In this document: positions 1-7,899 of the stretch, one piece after another
Layout: each line of letters opens with the position of its first letter
Numbering within the stretch: the first letter of the stretch is position 1
The notes under the pieces: generated by a model
Told to the model about the DNA's origin: nothing
What the model saw: the letters and a program-made list of their open reading frames with translations, nothing else
The model's database searches: none
Position numbers and translations under genes: made by a program
Assembly: GCA_001817425.1 (NCBI GenBank)
Contig: MHII01000023.1
Span: 8,776-42,729 of the forward strand
DNA: 33,954 nucleotides
Source of the DNA: Candidatus Buchananbacteria bacterium RIFCSPHIGHO2_02_FULL_39_17
Lineage (GTDB): Bacteria > Patescibacteriota > Patescibacteriia > Buchananbacterales > UBA6539
Direction of reading: 5' to 3'

Positions 1-45
1 GAAAAGCTTTAATTAAATTTAGCTTAGGTTAAATAAGCAACTAAA

Positions 46-2697
46 ATGGCTAACTTTGAAATCCCGAAAGCCTACGAGCCGCAAAAATATGAAGACTCTC
101 TCTACCAAAAATGGGAAGAGTCTGGTTTTTTTAATCCGGATAATCTCCCGGGGCGCCGACAAAAATCTTTTACGATTTCTTTGCCGCCGCCGAACGCGAC
201 CGGTGTTTTGCACATCGGTCACGCGGTGATGCTGGCGATTCAGGATTTAGTGATTCGCTTTCAGCGCCTGCAAGGCAAAAAAACTTTATGGCTGCCCGGG
301 ACTGATCATGCGGCCATTGCCACCCAAACAAAAGTGGAAAAATTAATAAAAGACAAGGAAGGCAAAACCCGATTTGATTTAGGCCGGGAGGACTTTTTAA
401 AGCGCGTTAATGATTATGTCAAAAAATCGCAAAACACGATTAAAAATCAGATTAGAAAAATGGGTTCAAGTTGTGACTGGTCGCGTGAACGATATACTTT
501 AGATCAAGGTTTAACTTTGGCGGTTCATACGGCCTTTGTTGAAATGTATCAGGACGGATTAATTTATCGCAGGGTGCGCGTGGTTAATTGGTGTCCGCGC
601 TGTCATTCAACATTGTCTGACGACGAAGTCGAATATCGGTCGGTTAAAGAAAAACTTTATTGGATTAAATATGGACCTTTTATTTTAGCCACGGCGCGTC
701 CGGAAACAAAACTGGGCGATACGGCGGTTGCTGTTCATCCAAGCGACAAGCGCTACACGAAATATGTTGGTCAAAAAATAATGATTCCCGGTGTTTTAGG
801 CGATTTTGAAATTACGGTCGTGGCGGATGGGGCGGTTGATCCCCAGTTCGGCAGCGGGGTGATTAAAGTAACGCCGGCTCACGATTTTACTGATTTTGAA
901 ATTGCGCAAAGGCACAATATTGCTTTCAAGCAAGTTATTGATGAAGATGGAAAAATGATGGCGAATTGCGGCAAGTATGCCGGAAAAACCACGTGGCAAT
1001 GCCGCCAGGCGATTGTGGCGGATATGCAAAAAATGGGTTTGATTGAAAAAATTGAAGACTATGACCACAATCTTTCCGTTTGCTATCGTTGTGAAACGCC
1101 GATTGAACCGATTCCTTCAAAACAATGGTTTATTAACGTCACCAAGCCAATCGATAAATTCGGCGGTAAAACTTTGAAAGATCAGGCCTTAGCGGTTGTT
1201 AAAGACGGTGAGATCAAGATTATTCCTGACCGGTTTGAAAAAGTCTATTATCATTGGCTGGAAAACTTGCGCGACTGGTGCATTTCCCGGCAGCTTTGGT
1301 TTGGCCATCGCATACCTGTTTACTATCGTAAACAGGCAAACTCTAAATCCGAAACCCTAAATCCGAAACAGCAGGAAGAAATTTATGTTGGTATTGAGCC
1401 GCCGAAAGGTGAGAGGTGGGTTCAAGATCCTGACACTTTAGACACTTGGTTTTCCTCCGGGCTTTGGACTTTTTCCACTCTTGGCTGGCCCGAAAAGACA
1501 AAAGATTTAACGACTTATCACCCGACTGATTTAATGGAAACTGGTTATGACATTTTATTTTTTTGGATTGCCCGGATGATTATCATGTCAACATATTTGT
1601 TAAACGATGTTCCATTCCGTACGGTTTATCTCCACGGTTTAGTCCGTGACGAGCAGGGGAGGAAGATGAGTAAGTCTTTAGAAAACACCATTGATCCTTT
1701 GGACATGATTAAAAAATACGGCGCCGACGCCACGCGTTTGAGTTTAATCATCGGCAATACGCCGGGCAATGACATGAATATTTCCGAAGCCAAAATCGCC
1801 GGTTATCGCAATTTCGTCAATAAACTTTGGAACATTTCGCGTTATATTTTAATGAGAGCCTCGTCTGTCCAGCTGATTGAAAAACCGCTCCAGCCCAAAA
1901 CCCTGGCGGACAATTGGATTTTATTTGAACTTGATAATTTAATTGATTTTGCCGCGAAAAATTTAAGTGAATATAATTTTTCCATTGTTGGTGAAAAAAT
2001 TTATGAATTTACTTGGTTAAAATTAGCTGATTGGTACGTCGAAATCTCAAAAGTCAAAAGTCAAAATTCAAAACTGACGGAAGAGATTCTTTTGTATATT
2101 TTGCAAGTTTTGCTTAAACTTTGGCACCCGTTTTGTCCTTTTGTCACGGAACAAATTTGGGGGCAGTTACATTCTAAAGAATTATTGATTGTTCAACCTT
2201 GGCCAAAACCATTAAACAAAATTAATCAAAAAGTGATTAAAGATTTTGATTTAATTCAAAACATTATTACGGCGATTAGGAATTTGAGGGTGGAAGTTAA
2301 ATTGGCGCCGGGGCAAAAAACGAAAGCAATTGTTATTTCTTCTAAGGCTAAATTAATATTAGGCCAGGTAGAAATTATTAAAAGTTTAGCGCGGCTAGAC
2401 GATCTAAAGATTTTAACCAAAAGCCAAAAGTTAGCCAAATCATTCTCCGCGATTATTGCCGGCGCCGAGATTTATTTGCCCGTTTCTGGTATGATGGATA
2501 TAGTTAAAGAAGTTAAAAGGTTAGAAGCAGAAGCGCAACAGGCTAAAAATTTTATTAGCCATTTACAGCAAAAATTAGAAAATAAAAGATTTTTAGAACG
2601 CGCGCCCAAAGAAATTATTAACGCGGAAAAAGACAAATTGGCAATTAATCAAAATCGTTTAGAAAAAATTGAACAGCAGCTAAAAACATTAAGATAA
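46..2697 (+). CDS. valS: Valyl-tRNA synthetase
   Basis: Cytoplasmic class I aminoacyl-tRNA synthetase that charges tRNA-Val with valine. The 883-residue length is normal for the family. The HIGH motif is exact at residues 56-59 (context PPPNATGVLHIGHA) and the KMSKS loop is exact at 540-544. Between them lies the inserted editing domain, starting after WCPRCHSTLSDDEVEY (about residue 184) with a second Cys pair, CYRC, near 348. These Cys pairs look like the zinc sites of bacterial ValRS. The anticodon-binding domain follows, and the last ~65 residues (from MMDIVKEVKRLEAEAQ) form the usual C-terminal coiled coil. The start is the first ATG in frame with the family N-terminus; no good Shine-Dalgarno is visible. 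Two stretches (ANSKSETLNPK near residue 437 and SKVKSQNSKL near 669) are encoded by short tandem repeats like those found between genes here. tyrS follows downstream. Confidence 0.97.
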   Translation: MANFEIPKAYEPQKYEDSLYQKWEESGFFNPDNLPGRRQKSFTISLPPPNATGVLHIGHAVMLAIQDLVIRFQRLQGKKTLWLPGTDHAAIATQTKVEKLIKDKEGKTRFDLGREDFLKRVNDYVKKSQNTIKNQIRKMGSSCDWSRERYTLDQGLTLAVHTAFVEMYQDGLIYRRVRVVNWCPRCHSTLSDDEVEYRSVKEKLYWIKYGPFILATARPETKLGDTAVAVHPSDKRYTKYVGQKIMIPGVLGDFEITVVADGAVDPQFGSGVIKVTPAHDFTDFEIAQRHNIAFKQVIDEDGKMMANCGKYAGKTTWQCRQAIVADMQKMGLIEKIEDYDHNLSVCYRCETPIEPIPSKQWFINVTKPIDKFGGKTLKDQALAVVKDGEIKIIPDRFEKVYYHWLENLRDWCISRQLWFGHRIPVYYRKQANSKSETLNPKQQEEIYVGIEPPKGERWVQDPDTLDTWFSSGLWTFSTLGWPEKTKDLTTYHPTDLMETGYDILFFWIARMIIMSTYLLNDVPFRTVYLHGLVRDEQGRKMSKSLENTIDPLDMIKKYGADATRLSLIIGNTPGNDMNISEAKIAGYRNFVNKLWNISRYILMRASSVQLIEKPLQPKTLADNWILFELDNLIDFAAKNLSEYNFSIVGEKIYEFTWLKLADWYVEISKVKSQNSKLTEEILLYILQVLLKLWHPFCPFVTEQIWGQLHSKELLIVQPWPKPLNKINQKVIKDFDLIQNIITAIRNLRVEVKLAPGQKTKAIVISSKAKLILGQVEIIKSLARLDDLKILTKSQKLAKSFSAIIAGAEIYLPVSGMMDIVKEVKRLEAEAQQAKNFISHLQQKLENKRFLERAPKEIINAEKDKLAINQNRLEKIEQQLKTLR
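1343..1369. repeat. Two 14-bp-period repeat units inside valS
   Basis: CTAAATCCGAAAC occurs at 1343-1355 and again at 1357-1369. It encodes a low-complexity stretch (SKSETLNPK) in the catalytic half of ValRS, at a place where relatives normally carry a short variable loop. It resembles repeat units typical of intergenic DNA in such genomes, so it probably entered the gene in frame. Confidence 0.6.
2047..2074. repeat. Four heptamer units (TCAAAAx) inside valS
   Basis: Four consecutive heptamers TCAAAAG, TCAAAAG, TCAAAAT and TCAAAAC. They encode SKVKSQNSKL in the anticodon-binding region of ValRS. The same heptamer type recurs in the non-coding DNA at 25446-25475 and, on the other strand, at 25520-25556. 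Confidence 0.6.
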
Positions 2698-2802
2698 TTA
2701 TGAATTTTGAAATTCGAATTTTGAATCAATTTTGAATGTTTTAATAATTCAATAATTAGAATTTGAATCAAAATTTAAAATTAGAAATTCGAAATTAAAA
2801 GT
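2698..2802. repeat. AT-rich micro-repeat spacer between valS and tyrS
   Basis: 105 bases built almost entirely from units such as AATTTTGAA and TTCAAAATT in both orientations. The left half (AATTTTGAAATTCGAATTTT) can pair with the right half (AAAATTAGAAATTCGAAATT, partly). No ORF, promoter hexamers or T-run terminator could be recognised. Confidence 0.5.
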
Positions 2803-3999
2803 ATGAGTAGCTTGCGAAATCAAAAAATTGAAGAAGTCTTAAGCCGCGGGGTGGAAAATATTTATCCCAACAAAGAAGCTTTGGAAAAAGTTTTATCAGC
2901 CGGTAAAAAGTTAAGAATTTTCACCGGCATTGATCCGACTGGCCCAAGCCTGCATTTAGGCCATGTCGCCGTGCTTTTAAAATTAAAGCAGCTTCAGGAT
3001 CTAGGCCATGAAGTTATAATTTTAATTGGCGATTTCACCGCTCAAATTGGCGACCCGACCGATAAAATGGCGGTCCGAAAACCGTTAACCAAAAAACAGG
3101 TCTTAACTAACGCTAAGGACTATAAAAAACAGGTTGGTCAGATTTTAGATTTAAAAAAAACCATTTTCAAATATAATTCAGCTTGGCTGGAAAAATTGAC
3201 TTTCACGGATTTTTTACAACTCTCCGCTTATTTTACCGCCCAGCAGACTTTGGCCCGCGGCATGTTTAAAGAAAGGCTGACCGCCGGTAAAGATTTATAT
3301 TTACACGAATTTTTTTATCCTTTAATGCAGGCTTATGATTCCGTGGCCATGGATGTGGATATGGAAATCGGCGGTAATGACCAGACTTTTAATATGCTCG
3401 CGGGGCGGACGCTAATGAAAAAAATGAAAAATAAGGAAAAGTTTGTTTTGGCGGTTAAGCTCCTTGAAGATCCGACGGGCGTTAAAATGGGCAAAACCCA
3501 AGGCAATATGGTGAGTTTGGCGGATCCGGCGCCGGCGATGTACGGCAAAATTATGAGTTGGCCTGATGATTTTATCGCCTTGGCTTTTGAATTAATTACC
3601 CCAGCGCCAACCGCCGAAGTTTCACAGGTTAAAAATGATTTGAAAGCCGGAAAAAACCCAAAAATTTTAAAAATGCTTTTAGCTTATAAAATCGTGGAAT
3701 TTTATTATGGGGCAAAAGCGGCGATTGCCGCTGAGGAAAATTTTCGTCAGGTTTTTGAAGAAGGGCTAAATCCGGATAAAATGCCAAAATTTAAAACTAA
3801 AAGCAAAAAATTAGTTGATATTTTATTGGAGACAAAACTTGCGACTTCTCGCACTGAAGCCCGACGTTTAATTAATCAGGGCGGAATCAGAGTTGACACA
3901 AAAAAAGTTACCGACGAAGATTATCAGATTGATAAAATTGATGCCGATGGTGTGGTCATTCAAAAAGGCAAGCGGCATTTCATTAAGATCGTTAATTAA
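2803..3999 (+). CDS. tyrS: Tyrosyl-tRNA synthetase
   Basis: Cytoplasmic class I synthetase that charges tRNA-Tyr. The 398-residue length fits the bacterial TyrRS group that carries a C-terminal S4 domain. The HIGH-type motif is HLGH at residues 51-54, in TGIDPTGPSLHLGH. The tyrosine-pocket motif YPLMQAYDS is near 172-180, and the KMSKS loop reads KMGKT at 228-232, a common variant in this subgroup. The S4 RNA-binding domain occupies roughly 336-398 (TSRTEARRLINQGGIRVDTK). The gene follows valS on the same strand after a 105-base repeat-rich spacer. No clear Shine-Dalgarno is visible, and this ATG fits the family N-terminus. Confidence 0.97.
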   Translation: MSSLRNQKIEEVLSRGVENIYPNKEALEKVLSAGKKLRIFTGIDPTGPSLHLGHVAVLLKLKQLQDLGHEVIILIGDFTAQIGDPTDKMAVRKPLTKKQVLTNAKDYKKQVGQILDLKKTIFKYNSAWLEKLTFTDFLQLSAYFTAQQTLARGMFKERLTAGKDLYLHEFFYPLMQAYDSVAMDVDMEIGGNDQTFNMLAGRTLMKKMKNKEKFVLAVKLLEDPTGVKMGKTQGNMVSLADPAPAMYGKIMSWPDDFIALAFELITPAPTAEVSQVKNDLKAGKNPKILKMLLAYKIVEFYYGAKAAIAAEENFRQVFEEGLNPDKMPKFKTKSKKLVDILLETKLATSRTEARRLINQGGIRVDTKKVTDEDYQIDKIDADGVVIQKGKRHFIKIVN

Positions 4000-4069
4000 G
4001 TAGATTCAGTAAATCAAGCAAATTCAGCTGACCCGCTGAATTTACTGAACTTGCTTAATTTATTGAAAT
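4000..4069. repeat. Imperfect inverted micro-repeat after tyrS
   Basis: TTCAGTAAATCAAGCAAATT (4005 onward) faces CTGAATTTACTGAACTTGCT and TTAATTTATTGAA, giving an imperfect hairpin of about 23 bases per arm. Similar TTTACTTGATTTACT-type units recur at about 6140-6172 and 31097-31170. There is no T-run, so it is a weak terminator at best. Confidence 0.45.
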
Positions 4070-4435
4070 ATGGGCAAAAAGAAAATTTTAATTATTGAAG
4101 ATGAGGTGGCTTTGATTAGAAATTTAGAGTTTGCCTTGAAAGATGATTATGAGGTTTTAACTGCGACTACTGGCCAAGCAGGTTTAGCTAAAGCCAAAAA
4201 AGAAAAACCCAATTTAATTTTATTAGATATTTTGTTGCCTGACACTGACGGCTTTACTATTCTACGAGAGCTGAAAACCAATAAACAAACTGATGATGTT
4301 TCGGTTATTGTTTTAACCAATTTAAGTGATAGTATTACGGTTAGTAAGATTATGGCGGCGGGCGGCACGGCTTATTTGATTAAAGCTGATTGGAGTATTG
4401 GTGATATTGTTAAAAAAATTGAAGAGAATATTTAG
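4070..4435 (+). CDS. Stand-alone response-regulator receiver domain
   Basis: A 121-residue protein that is only a CheY-like receiver domain, with no output domain. The acidic pocket is E10-D11-E12, the phospho-acceptor is D53 (LILLDILLPDTDG), the switch Thr is T83 (VIVLTN) and the conserved Lys is K105 (LIKAD). All key residues are present, so phosphorylation is plausible. No histidine kinase gene is in the window, so its partner is unknown. It starts 70 bases after tyrS on the same strand and may be cotranscribed with it. It probably acts by protein-protein contact. Confidence 0.93.
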   Translation: MGKKKILIIEDEVALIRNLEFALKDDYEVLTATTGQAGLAKAKKEKPNLILLDILLPDTDGFTILRELKTNKQTDDVSVIVLTNLSDSITVSKIMAAGGTAYLIKADWSIGDIVKKIEENI

Positions 4436-4448
4436 TTAATCAAGTGAA

Positions 4449-4583
4449 CCCCGCACCTTTAGACTATTTAGTTAATTTCCTCTTTGTTTTTTCCCATAAA
4501 ATATTTATTTATCAATTAAATTTTTTCAGGAAATAATCTCTAGCTTTGATTTTCAATCAAAGCGATAGTCTAAAGGTGCGGGG
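4449..4583. repeat. 135-bp segment bounded by perfect 19-bp inverted repeats
   Basis: CCCCGCACCTTTAGACTAT at 4449-4467 is the exact reverse complement of 4565-4583. The AT-rich interior holds a second hairpin (CTTTGATT...AATCAAAG, about 4544-4562) and a short AATTTCC/GGAAAT pair. No ORF is present. It looks like a small non-autonomous, MITE-like palindromic element. The CCCCGCACC core recurs at 6545 (complement), 15913 and 25254. Confidence 0.6.
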
Positions 4584-4599
4584 CGAATCAAGTCAATAT

Positions 4600-4631
4600 A
4601 AAAAAGACCAGCCCGATTTATTTTGGACTGG
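4600..4631 (-). terminator. Rho-independent terminator of the cysteine-cluster gene
   Basis: Read on the minus strand, CCAGTCC (4625-4631) pairs with GGGCTGG (4608-4614) across a 10-base loop and is followed by a T-rich tract (4600-4606). The stop codon of the minus-strand gene lies inside the loop, so stop and terminator are fused. Confidence 0.75.
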
Positions 4632-5241
4632 ATTTTTTGAATGATTTGATGAGTAACCAATGAAGCAAGGGAACGACGCCAAAAAATTTCTGGGCTTTGC
4701 TTCCTTGTTCCAAAATCAAATTGTTGGCCCAAGTTTCCGCTGGCCAAACAAAGCGTTTGACATCAGACCAGGTTGGGTTTTGGCAAACCGACGTGCTGTG
4801 ATAAGTTCGGCAGTCAATCGGTCGGGCCGGATAAACACGGCAATTGCCGCTCTCGTCTAAAAAAGCGCAAGGTTTGCCGTCCCAATATTCATTAGCCCAG
4901 ATAATTTTTTCGGCGGAGGTGATAACGGTACCTGTCAACTGATGTTGTTCCAGCCATTGTTGATACTCGGCCGCTCGTTTTCTGGCACGATTCAAAATCG
5001 TATCGCGTTGCCTTCTGGGCAAACTTAGAATATAAGTAATGATTTCGTCAAACTCGGCTTCGGTTGAGGTGACTAATTGGTGGCAGCAGGCACTACAGCC
5101 CTTGTGGCAGGCAAAACATTGTGGCTGACTTTGGCTTTGCGCTTCAACAACCTCGCTTAGAGCTTTATAGACGCTAGCGATAAATGACATTCCTTTTTTT
5201 GTTTTTCGTAAAACCAGATTTATGAATTCAGCTTCAGTCAT
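4618..5241 (-). CDS. YkgJ-family cysteine cluster protein
   Basis: A 207-residue protein with the cluster CFACHKGCSACCHQ near residues 42-55, followed by PCAFLDESGNCRVYPARPIDCRTYHS near 122-150. This Cys layout is that of the YkgJ/UPF0153 (FliB-like) CxxxCxxCC family. Members are thought to bind a metal or Fe-S cluster, and some are linked to protein methylation; the substrate here is unknown. The gene is convergent to the receiver gene and ends in its own terminator. A GGAGAAG sequence lies about 6 bases upstream of the ATG and supports the start. Confidence 0.85.
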   Translation of the reverse strand: MTEAEFINLVLRKTKKGMSFIASVYKALSEVVEAQSQSQPQCFACHKGCSACCHQLVTSTEAEFDEIITYILSLPRRQRDTILNRARKRAAEYQQWLEQHQLTGTVITSAEKIIWANEYWDGKPCAFLDESGNCRVYPARPIDCRTYHSTSVCQNPTWSDVKRFVWPAETWANNLILEQGSKAQKFFGVVPLLHWLLIKSFKKSSPK

Positions 5242-5312
5242 TGATCTTCTCCTTAATTAAAGAGCCGTGATTAAGTTAGCATTGTTTTTCTTCGCCGTCA
5301 AATTATCATTGA

Positions 5313-5349
5313 CCTGTTAAAATTTTTGTTTCACAAAAACTTAGTCAGG
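5313..5349. repeat. 37-nt palindromic element, copy 1
   Basis: A hairpin closed by CCTG/CAGG with inner TTTTTG/CAAAAA arms around a TTTC loop. A second 37-nt copy is at 28012-28048 with about 29 of 37 identities. Position 3/35 is a T-A pair here and a C-G pair there, which is a compensatory change. Confidence 0.6.
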
Positions 5350-5425
5350 CGAAATGAAGCATTGTTTTGGCCAAGAGAACAATTGAGAAAACCCGATGCT
5401 TGGTATAATGGTTGCGTGTATAGTT

Positions 5426-5454
5426 TTGACAAAAATATTGTTTTATGGTATATA
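5426..5454 (+). promoter_or_regulatory. Sigma-70-type promoter
   Basis: TTGACA at 5426-5431, a 17-base spacer, then TATATA at 5449-5454 (TATAAA is also available at 5453). It lies about 80 bases before the orphan gene at 5534. A second TATAAT at 5404-5409 has only a weak, badly spaced -35 (TTGAGA). Confidence 0.7.
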
Positions 5455-5533
5455 TAAAATAATAATAGTTTGTAGTTTTGGTTGGTGATTAAAACAAGAA
5501 TTGGTGGTCAAAACAGCGAAGAGGAGAGAAAGA

Positions 5534-5968
5534 ATGGGAACGCGGAAAGAAGTTAAGTCAATGTCGGCTGAAGAGGCTGAAGGGATGGAGGAGAGATATA
5601 TTCGGGCGCGGGAGGTCTATACAGCTGTCAGTATGTTGATGGCTCATCCGCCGGAGGGTCAAGAGGAGCGGCTCAAGGAAGTGGCCATTATTAAGGCAGC
5701 GGTTGAGGCTGACCAGTTTTCCTGGCCAGAAGTGTTACTGGCCGGGCTGAACGACAAGGTGGCTGATTGGCAGCGGGAGTTATTAGAGATGAATTCCGAT
5801 AATGAAATGCCGGTGATGCCAAATTTGATGCCAACCGTGACGCCAGTGGATTTCGAGTGCGGTCGAGGGAAAGCCGTAAGTGTTGGAGAAGATAATGCAC
5901 CGGAATTTTCCAGTGGCCAATGTCATTACCTGGGCCCAAGGAGCCGGGGGAAAGCCGTTAACCAGTAG
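5534..5968 (+). CDS. Orphan hypothetical protein, 144 aa
   Basis: No family recognised. The ATG at 5534 is chosen because GAGGAG (5521-5526) sits 7 bases upstream; an in-frame TTG at 5501 would add 11 residues without a Shine-Dalgarno. The N-terminal half is charged and probably helical (SAEEAEGMEERYIRAREVYT). The C-terminal third is Met/Pro-rich and then low in structure, with a short internal duplication (RGKAVS near 113, RGKAVN at the C-terminus). No signal peptide or membrane segment is visible. Base composition is clearly more GC-rich than the neighbouring genes, with few of the AT-ending codons common here, which suggests foreign origin or special selection. It is a single-gene unit with its own promoter and terminator. 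Confidence 0.65.
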   Translation: MGTRKEVKSMSAEEAEGMEERYIRAREVYTAVSMLMAHPPEGQEERLKEVAIIKAAVEADQFSWPEVLLAGLNDKVADWQRELLEMNSDNEMPVMPNLMPTVTPVDFECGRGKAVSVGEDNAPEFSSGQCHYLGPRSRGKAVNQ

Positions 5969-6004
5969 TAATCGTCCTTTGTTCTATTGAGTATTTTTTT
6001 CGAC

Positions 6005-6034
6005 GGACCGAATCAGTTTTCGGTCCATTTTTTT
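6005..6034 (+). terminator. Rho-independent terminator
   Basis: GGACCGA (6005-6011) pairs with TCGGTCC (6020-6026), followed by A and seven T. It ends the orphan transcription unit that starts at the 5426 promoter. Confidence 0.85.
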
Positions 6035-6177
6035 GTATACTAATGGCGATATGCGAACATCCCTCACCCTACCTTCTCCCCGAAAGAAGTTAAATCAATT
6101 TAAAGGGGGAGAGAGATATGATGGATAACGGATAGGAGTTAGCTTGATTAACTGGATTTACTTGATTTACTAATAAC

Positions 6178-6392
6178 AAAAAGGCAGGGGGCAACCCCGC
6201 CTTAATCGATTTTGTCGATTGAAGTAGGGCTAACCTGCCTTTTCTGAGTGTTGCCGATTCTGACCTTTGGCAACCTAATTAAGAAATTAAGAAAAACTGC
6301 TTGCCGGTGAGCGAAATACTCTGGTATTTTTGGTCTCGGAAACTCAATTTTGTGGTTTTTAGACCAGAACAGAATATTTACCCCCTGCATTA
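6178..6392 (-). ncRNA. Candidate structured non-coding RNA, about 215 nt
   Basis: Read on the minus strand, the ends pair: GCAGGGGG (6388-6381) with CCCCCTGC (6191-6184), directly followed by TTTTT (6182-6178). Inside are AAATATTCTG (6379-6370) with CAGAGTATTT (6323-6314), nested TGGTCT/AGACCA (6366-6361 with 6336-6331), GTTGCC/GGCAAC (6274-6269 with 6255-6250) and AATCGA/TCGATT (6220-6215 with 6209-6204). The 3' end also forms a terminator-like GGCGGGG-TTGC-CCCCTGCC hairpin, and AAAAGGCAGG (6243-6234) could compete for the same 3' strand. It does not show the conserved cores of RNase P, tmRNA or SRP RNA. A 62-codon ORF overlaps but has no ribosome binding site and no recognisable protein features. 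Expression is unproven. The rest of the 6035-6590 gap holds short TTTACTTGATTTACT-type repeats and the tandem repeats listed next. Confidence 0.55.
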
Positions 6393-6411
6393 ATTTAGAC
6401 GTATAAGACGT

Positions 6412-6589
6412 TTATTTGTTACCATGCACCATCCCCGCCGCTCGCGAGTAGCGGGAGATACGGGGTTTTATTTTCGTATAATAAAACATAAATTTTGCTA
6501 TTATTTGTTACCATGCACCATCCCCGCCGCTCGCGAGTAGCGGGAGGTGCGGGGTTTTATTTTCGTATAATAAAACATAAATTTTGCTA
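6412..6589. repeat. Two tandem 89-bp repeats with GC-rich hairpins
   Basis: Units at 6412-6500 and 6501-6589 differ at only two positions (GAGATACGGGG versus GAGGTGCGGGG). Each contains CCCCGC...GCGGGG with an inner CCGCT/AGCGG stem, followed by TTTTATTTT on the plus strand, so each could act as a plus-strand terminator. The second unit ends immediately before the stop codon of the minus-strand glycosyltransferase gene. Confidence 0.85.
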
Positions 6590-6590
6590 T

Positions 6591-7784
6591 TTAGTCAAGG
6601 GAAGCTTCGCACATTTTTTGATAAATTTTGATGAGCTGTCCGAACGCCTTGTCCCAGTCGCGACTTAAAGCCGTGTTTCTGGCATTTTGACCCATAATTT
6701 TTCTTTGGTCAGAATGTTGAATAAACTGGCTAATCGCTTCAGTAAAAGCGGTAATGTTGGGCTTGACGATTAAGCCGTTAATTTTATTTTTTACTAATTC
6801 TTTGGGTCCGCCGACATCAGTGACAATCACTGGTAAGCCGCTAGCCTGGGCTTCTAACACGGCGTTGCCAAAAGTGTCAGTCACTGACGGAAAAACAAAA
6901 AAATCAGCGCTGGCATAAACTTGGCTTAATTTTTTTCCGGTCAGGTAGCCCCAAAATTTTGCTTGGGGTAATTGTTTCATCAAACCAGTTTTGTAAGGTC
7001 CATCGCCAACTAACCAGAGGTCAACATTTTTTCTATTTTTCCAGACTTCAACCAAAAGGTCTAAATTTTTTTCCAGCGAAAGGCGGCCAACATATAGGGC
7101 GACTGGTTTTTTTGATTTTAATCTCTGGTTTTGCCAGACAGGATTAAAAATTTTTGTGTCCACTCCACGCGGGAATAAATCAAGTGGCCGATCTAAAAAT
7201 TTTAATTTTTTTTGAACCTCTCGGCTCGGGGCTAAAACTAAATCAGTCTTCGCATAAAACCATTTTAAAAACCGCCAGACCAGTCCCTGCGACATTTCAC
7301 CAAGCGGCGAGAGAAAAGTCAGCGATAATTTTTTTAAATTTATGGTCAGCCAATTTTGAGCATAATCAGCCAGCAGCGTGTGGAAAACGCCGATTTTTGG
7401 GATTGGTTGATGGGCAAAAATAATTCTGGCGGCGATGCCAAGTGAACCGGGAGTAGCTAAATGGATTAAATCATAATTACCTTTGGTTAATTTTTCTTTT
7501 AAGCCCGGGGAAATAATTCGGGCGTCAAAGGGCGGCAAGTCATAATAATATTTTACTGGCCAGACCGAAGCCAATTGATAAATATTCACCGTACCTTTTT
7601 TTTGATGATTTTCTTTTCTGCCGAGCGTAAAAATATCCAGTTGGATATTTTTACGCCGGCAATATATAGCTAACTCTTGATAAGTCCGGGAAACGCCGTT
7701 AACGGCAAAATAGGTGTCGGTAATGAGCGCAATTTTACCAGCAAAATTTGATTTGGTTTTTTCAAAAAATTTATTCTCAGGCAT
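6591..7784 (-). CDS. GT4-type glycosyltransferase (possibly mannosyltransferase)
   Basis: A 397-residue GT-B fold enzyme that transfers a sugar from a nucleotide donor, probably to a lipid or cell-envelope acceptor. The N-terminal glycine loop is DTYFAVNGVSRTYQE (23-37), and HLATPGSLG and FHTLLADY are near 108-141. RGVDTKIFNP is near 206-215. The donor half begins at LYVGRLSLEKNLDLL (230-244) and includes LVGDGPY near 258-264. The acidic D-x7-E motif of retaining GT4 enzymes is D303/E311 (SVTDTFGNAVLEAQASG). The layout resembles MgtA/PimB-like alpha-mannosyltransferases, but the substrate cannot be read from sequence. It stands alone on the minus strand. Confidence 0.9.
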   Translation of the reverse strand: MPENKFFEKTKSNFAGKIALITDTYFAVNGVSRTYQELAIYCRRKNIQLDIFTLGRKENHQKKGTVNIYQLASVWPVKYYYDLPPFDARIISPGLKEKLTKGNYDLIHLATPGSLGIAARIIFAHQPIPKIGVFHTLLADYAQNWLTINLKKLSLTFLSPLGEMSQGLVWRFLKWFYAKTDLVLAPSREVQKKLKFLDRPLDLFPRGVDTKIFNPVWQNQRLKSKKPVALYVGRLSLEKNLDLLVEVWKNRKNVDLWLVGDGPYKTGLMKQLPQAKFWGYLTGKKLSQVYASADFFVFPSVTDTFGNAVLEAQASGLPVIVTDVGGPKELVKNKINGLIVKPNITAFTEAISQFIQHSDQRKIMGQNARNTALSRDWDKAFGQLIKIYQKMCEASLD

Positions 7785-7899
7785 ATTATAAAAGTATTAT
7801 AGCATCTTAAACTAAGTCAGTTGAGTTGAATAGAGAGGAGACGGTTTAGCTTAAATAAGCCAAAAATTATGAAAAATTTTTTTTAGAAAAGCTCAATCC

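Noticed and set aside
6202-6390. 62-codon minus-strand ORF
   Set aside because: No ribosome binding site and no protein-like pattern; it coincides with strong paired RNA elements, so it is treated as part of a candidate RNA.
6412-6589. CRISPR array
   Set aside because: Only two directly abutting units without spacers; no CRISPR array or cas gene was seen anywhere in the window.
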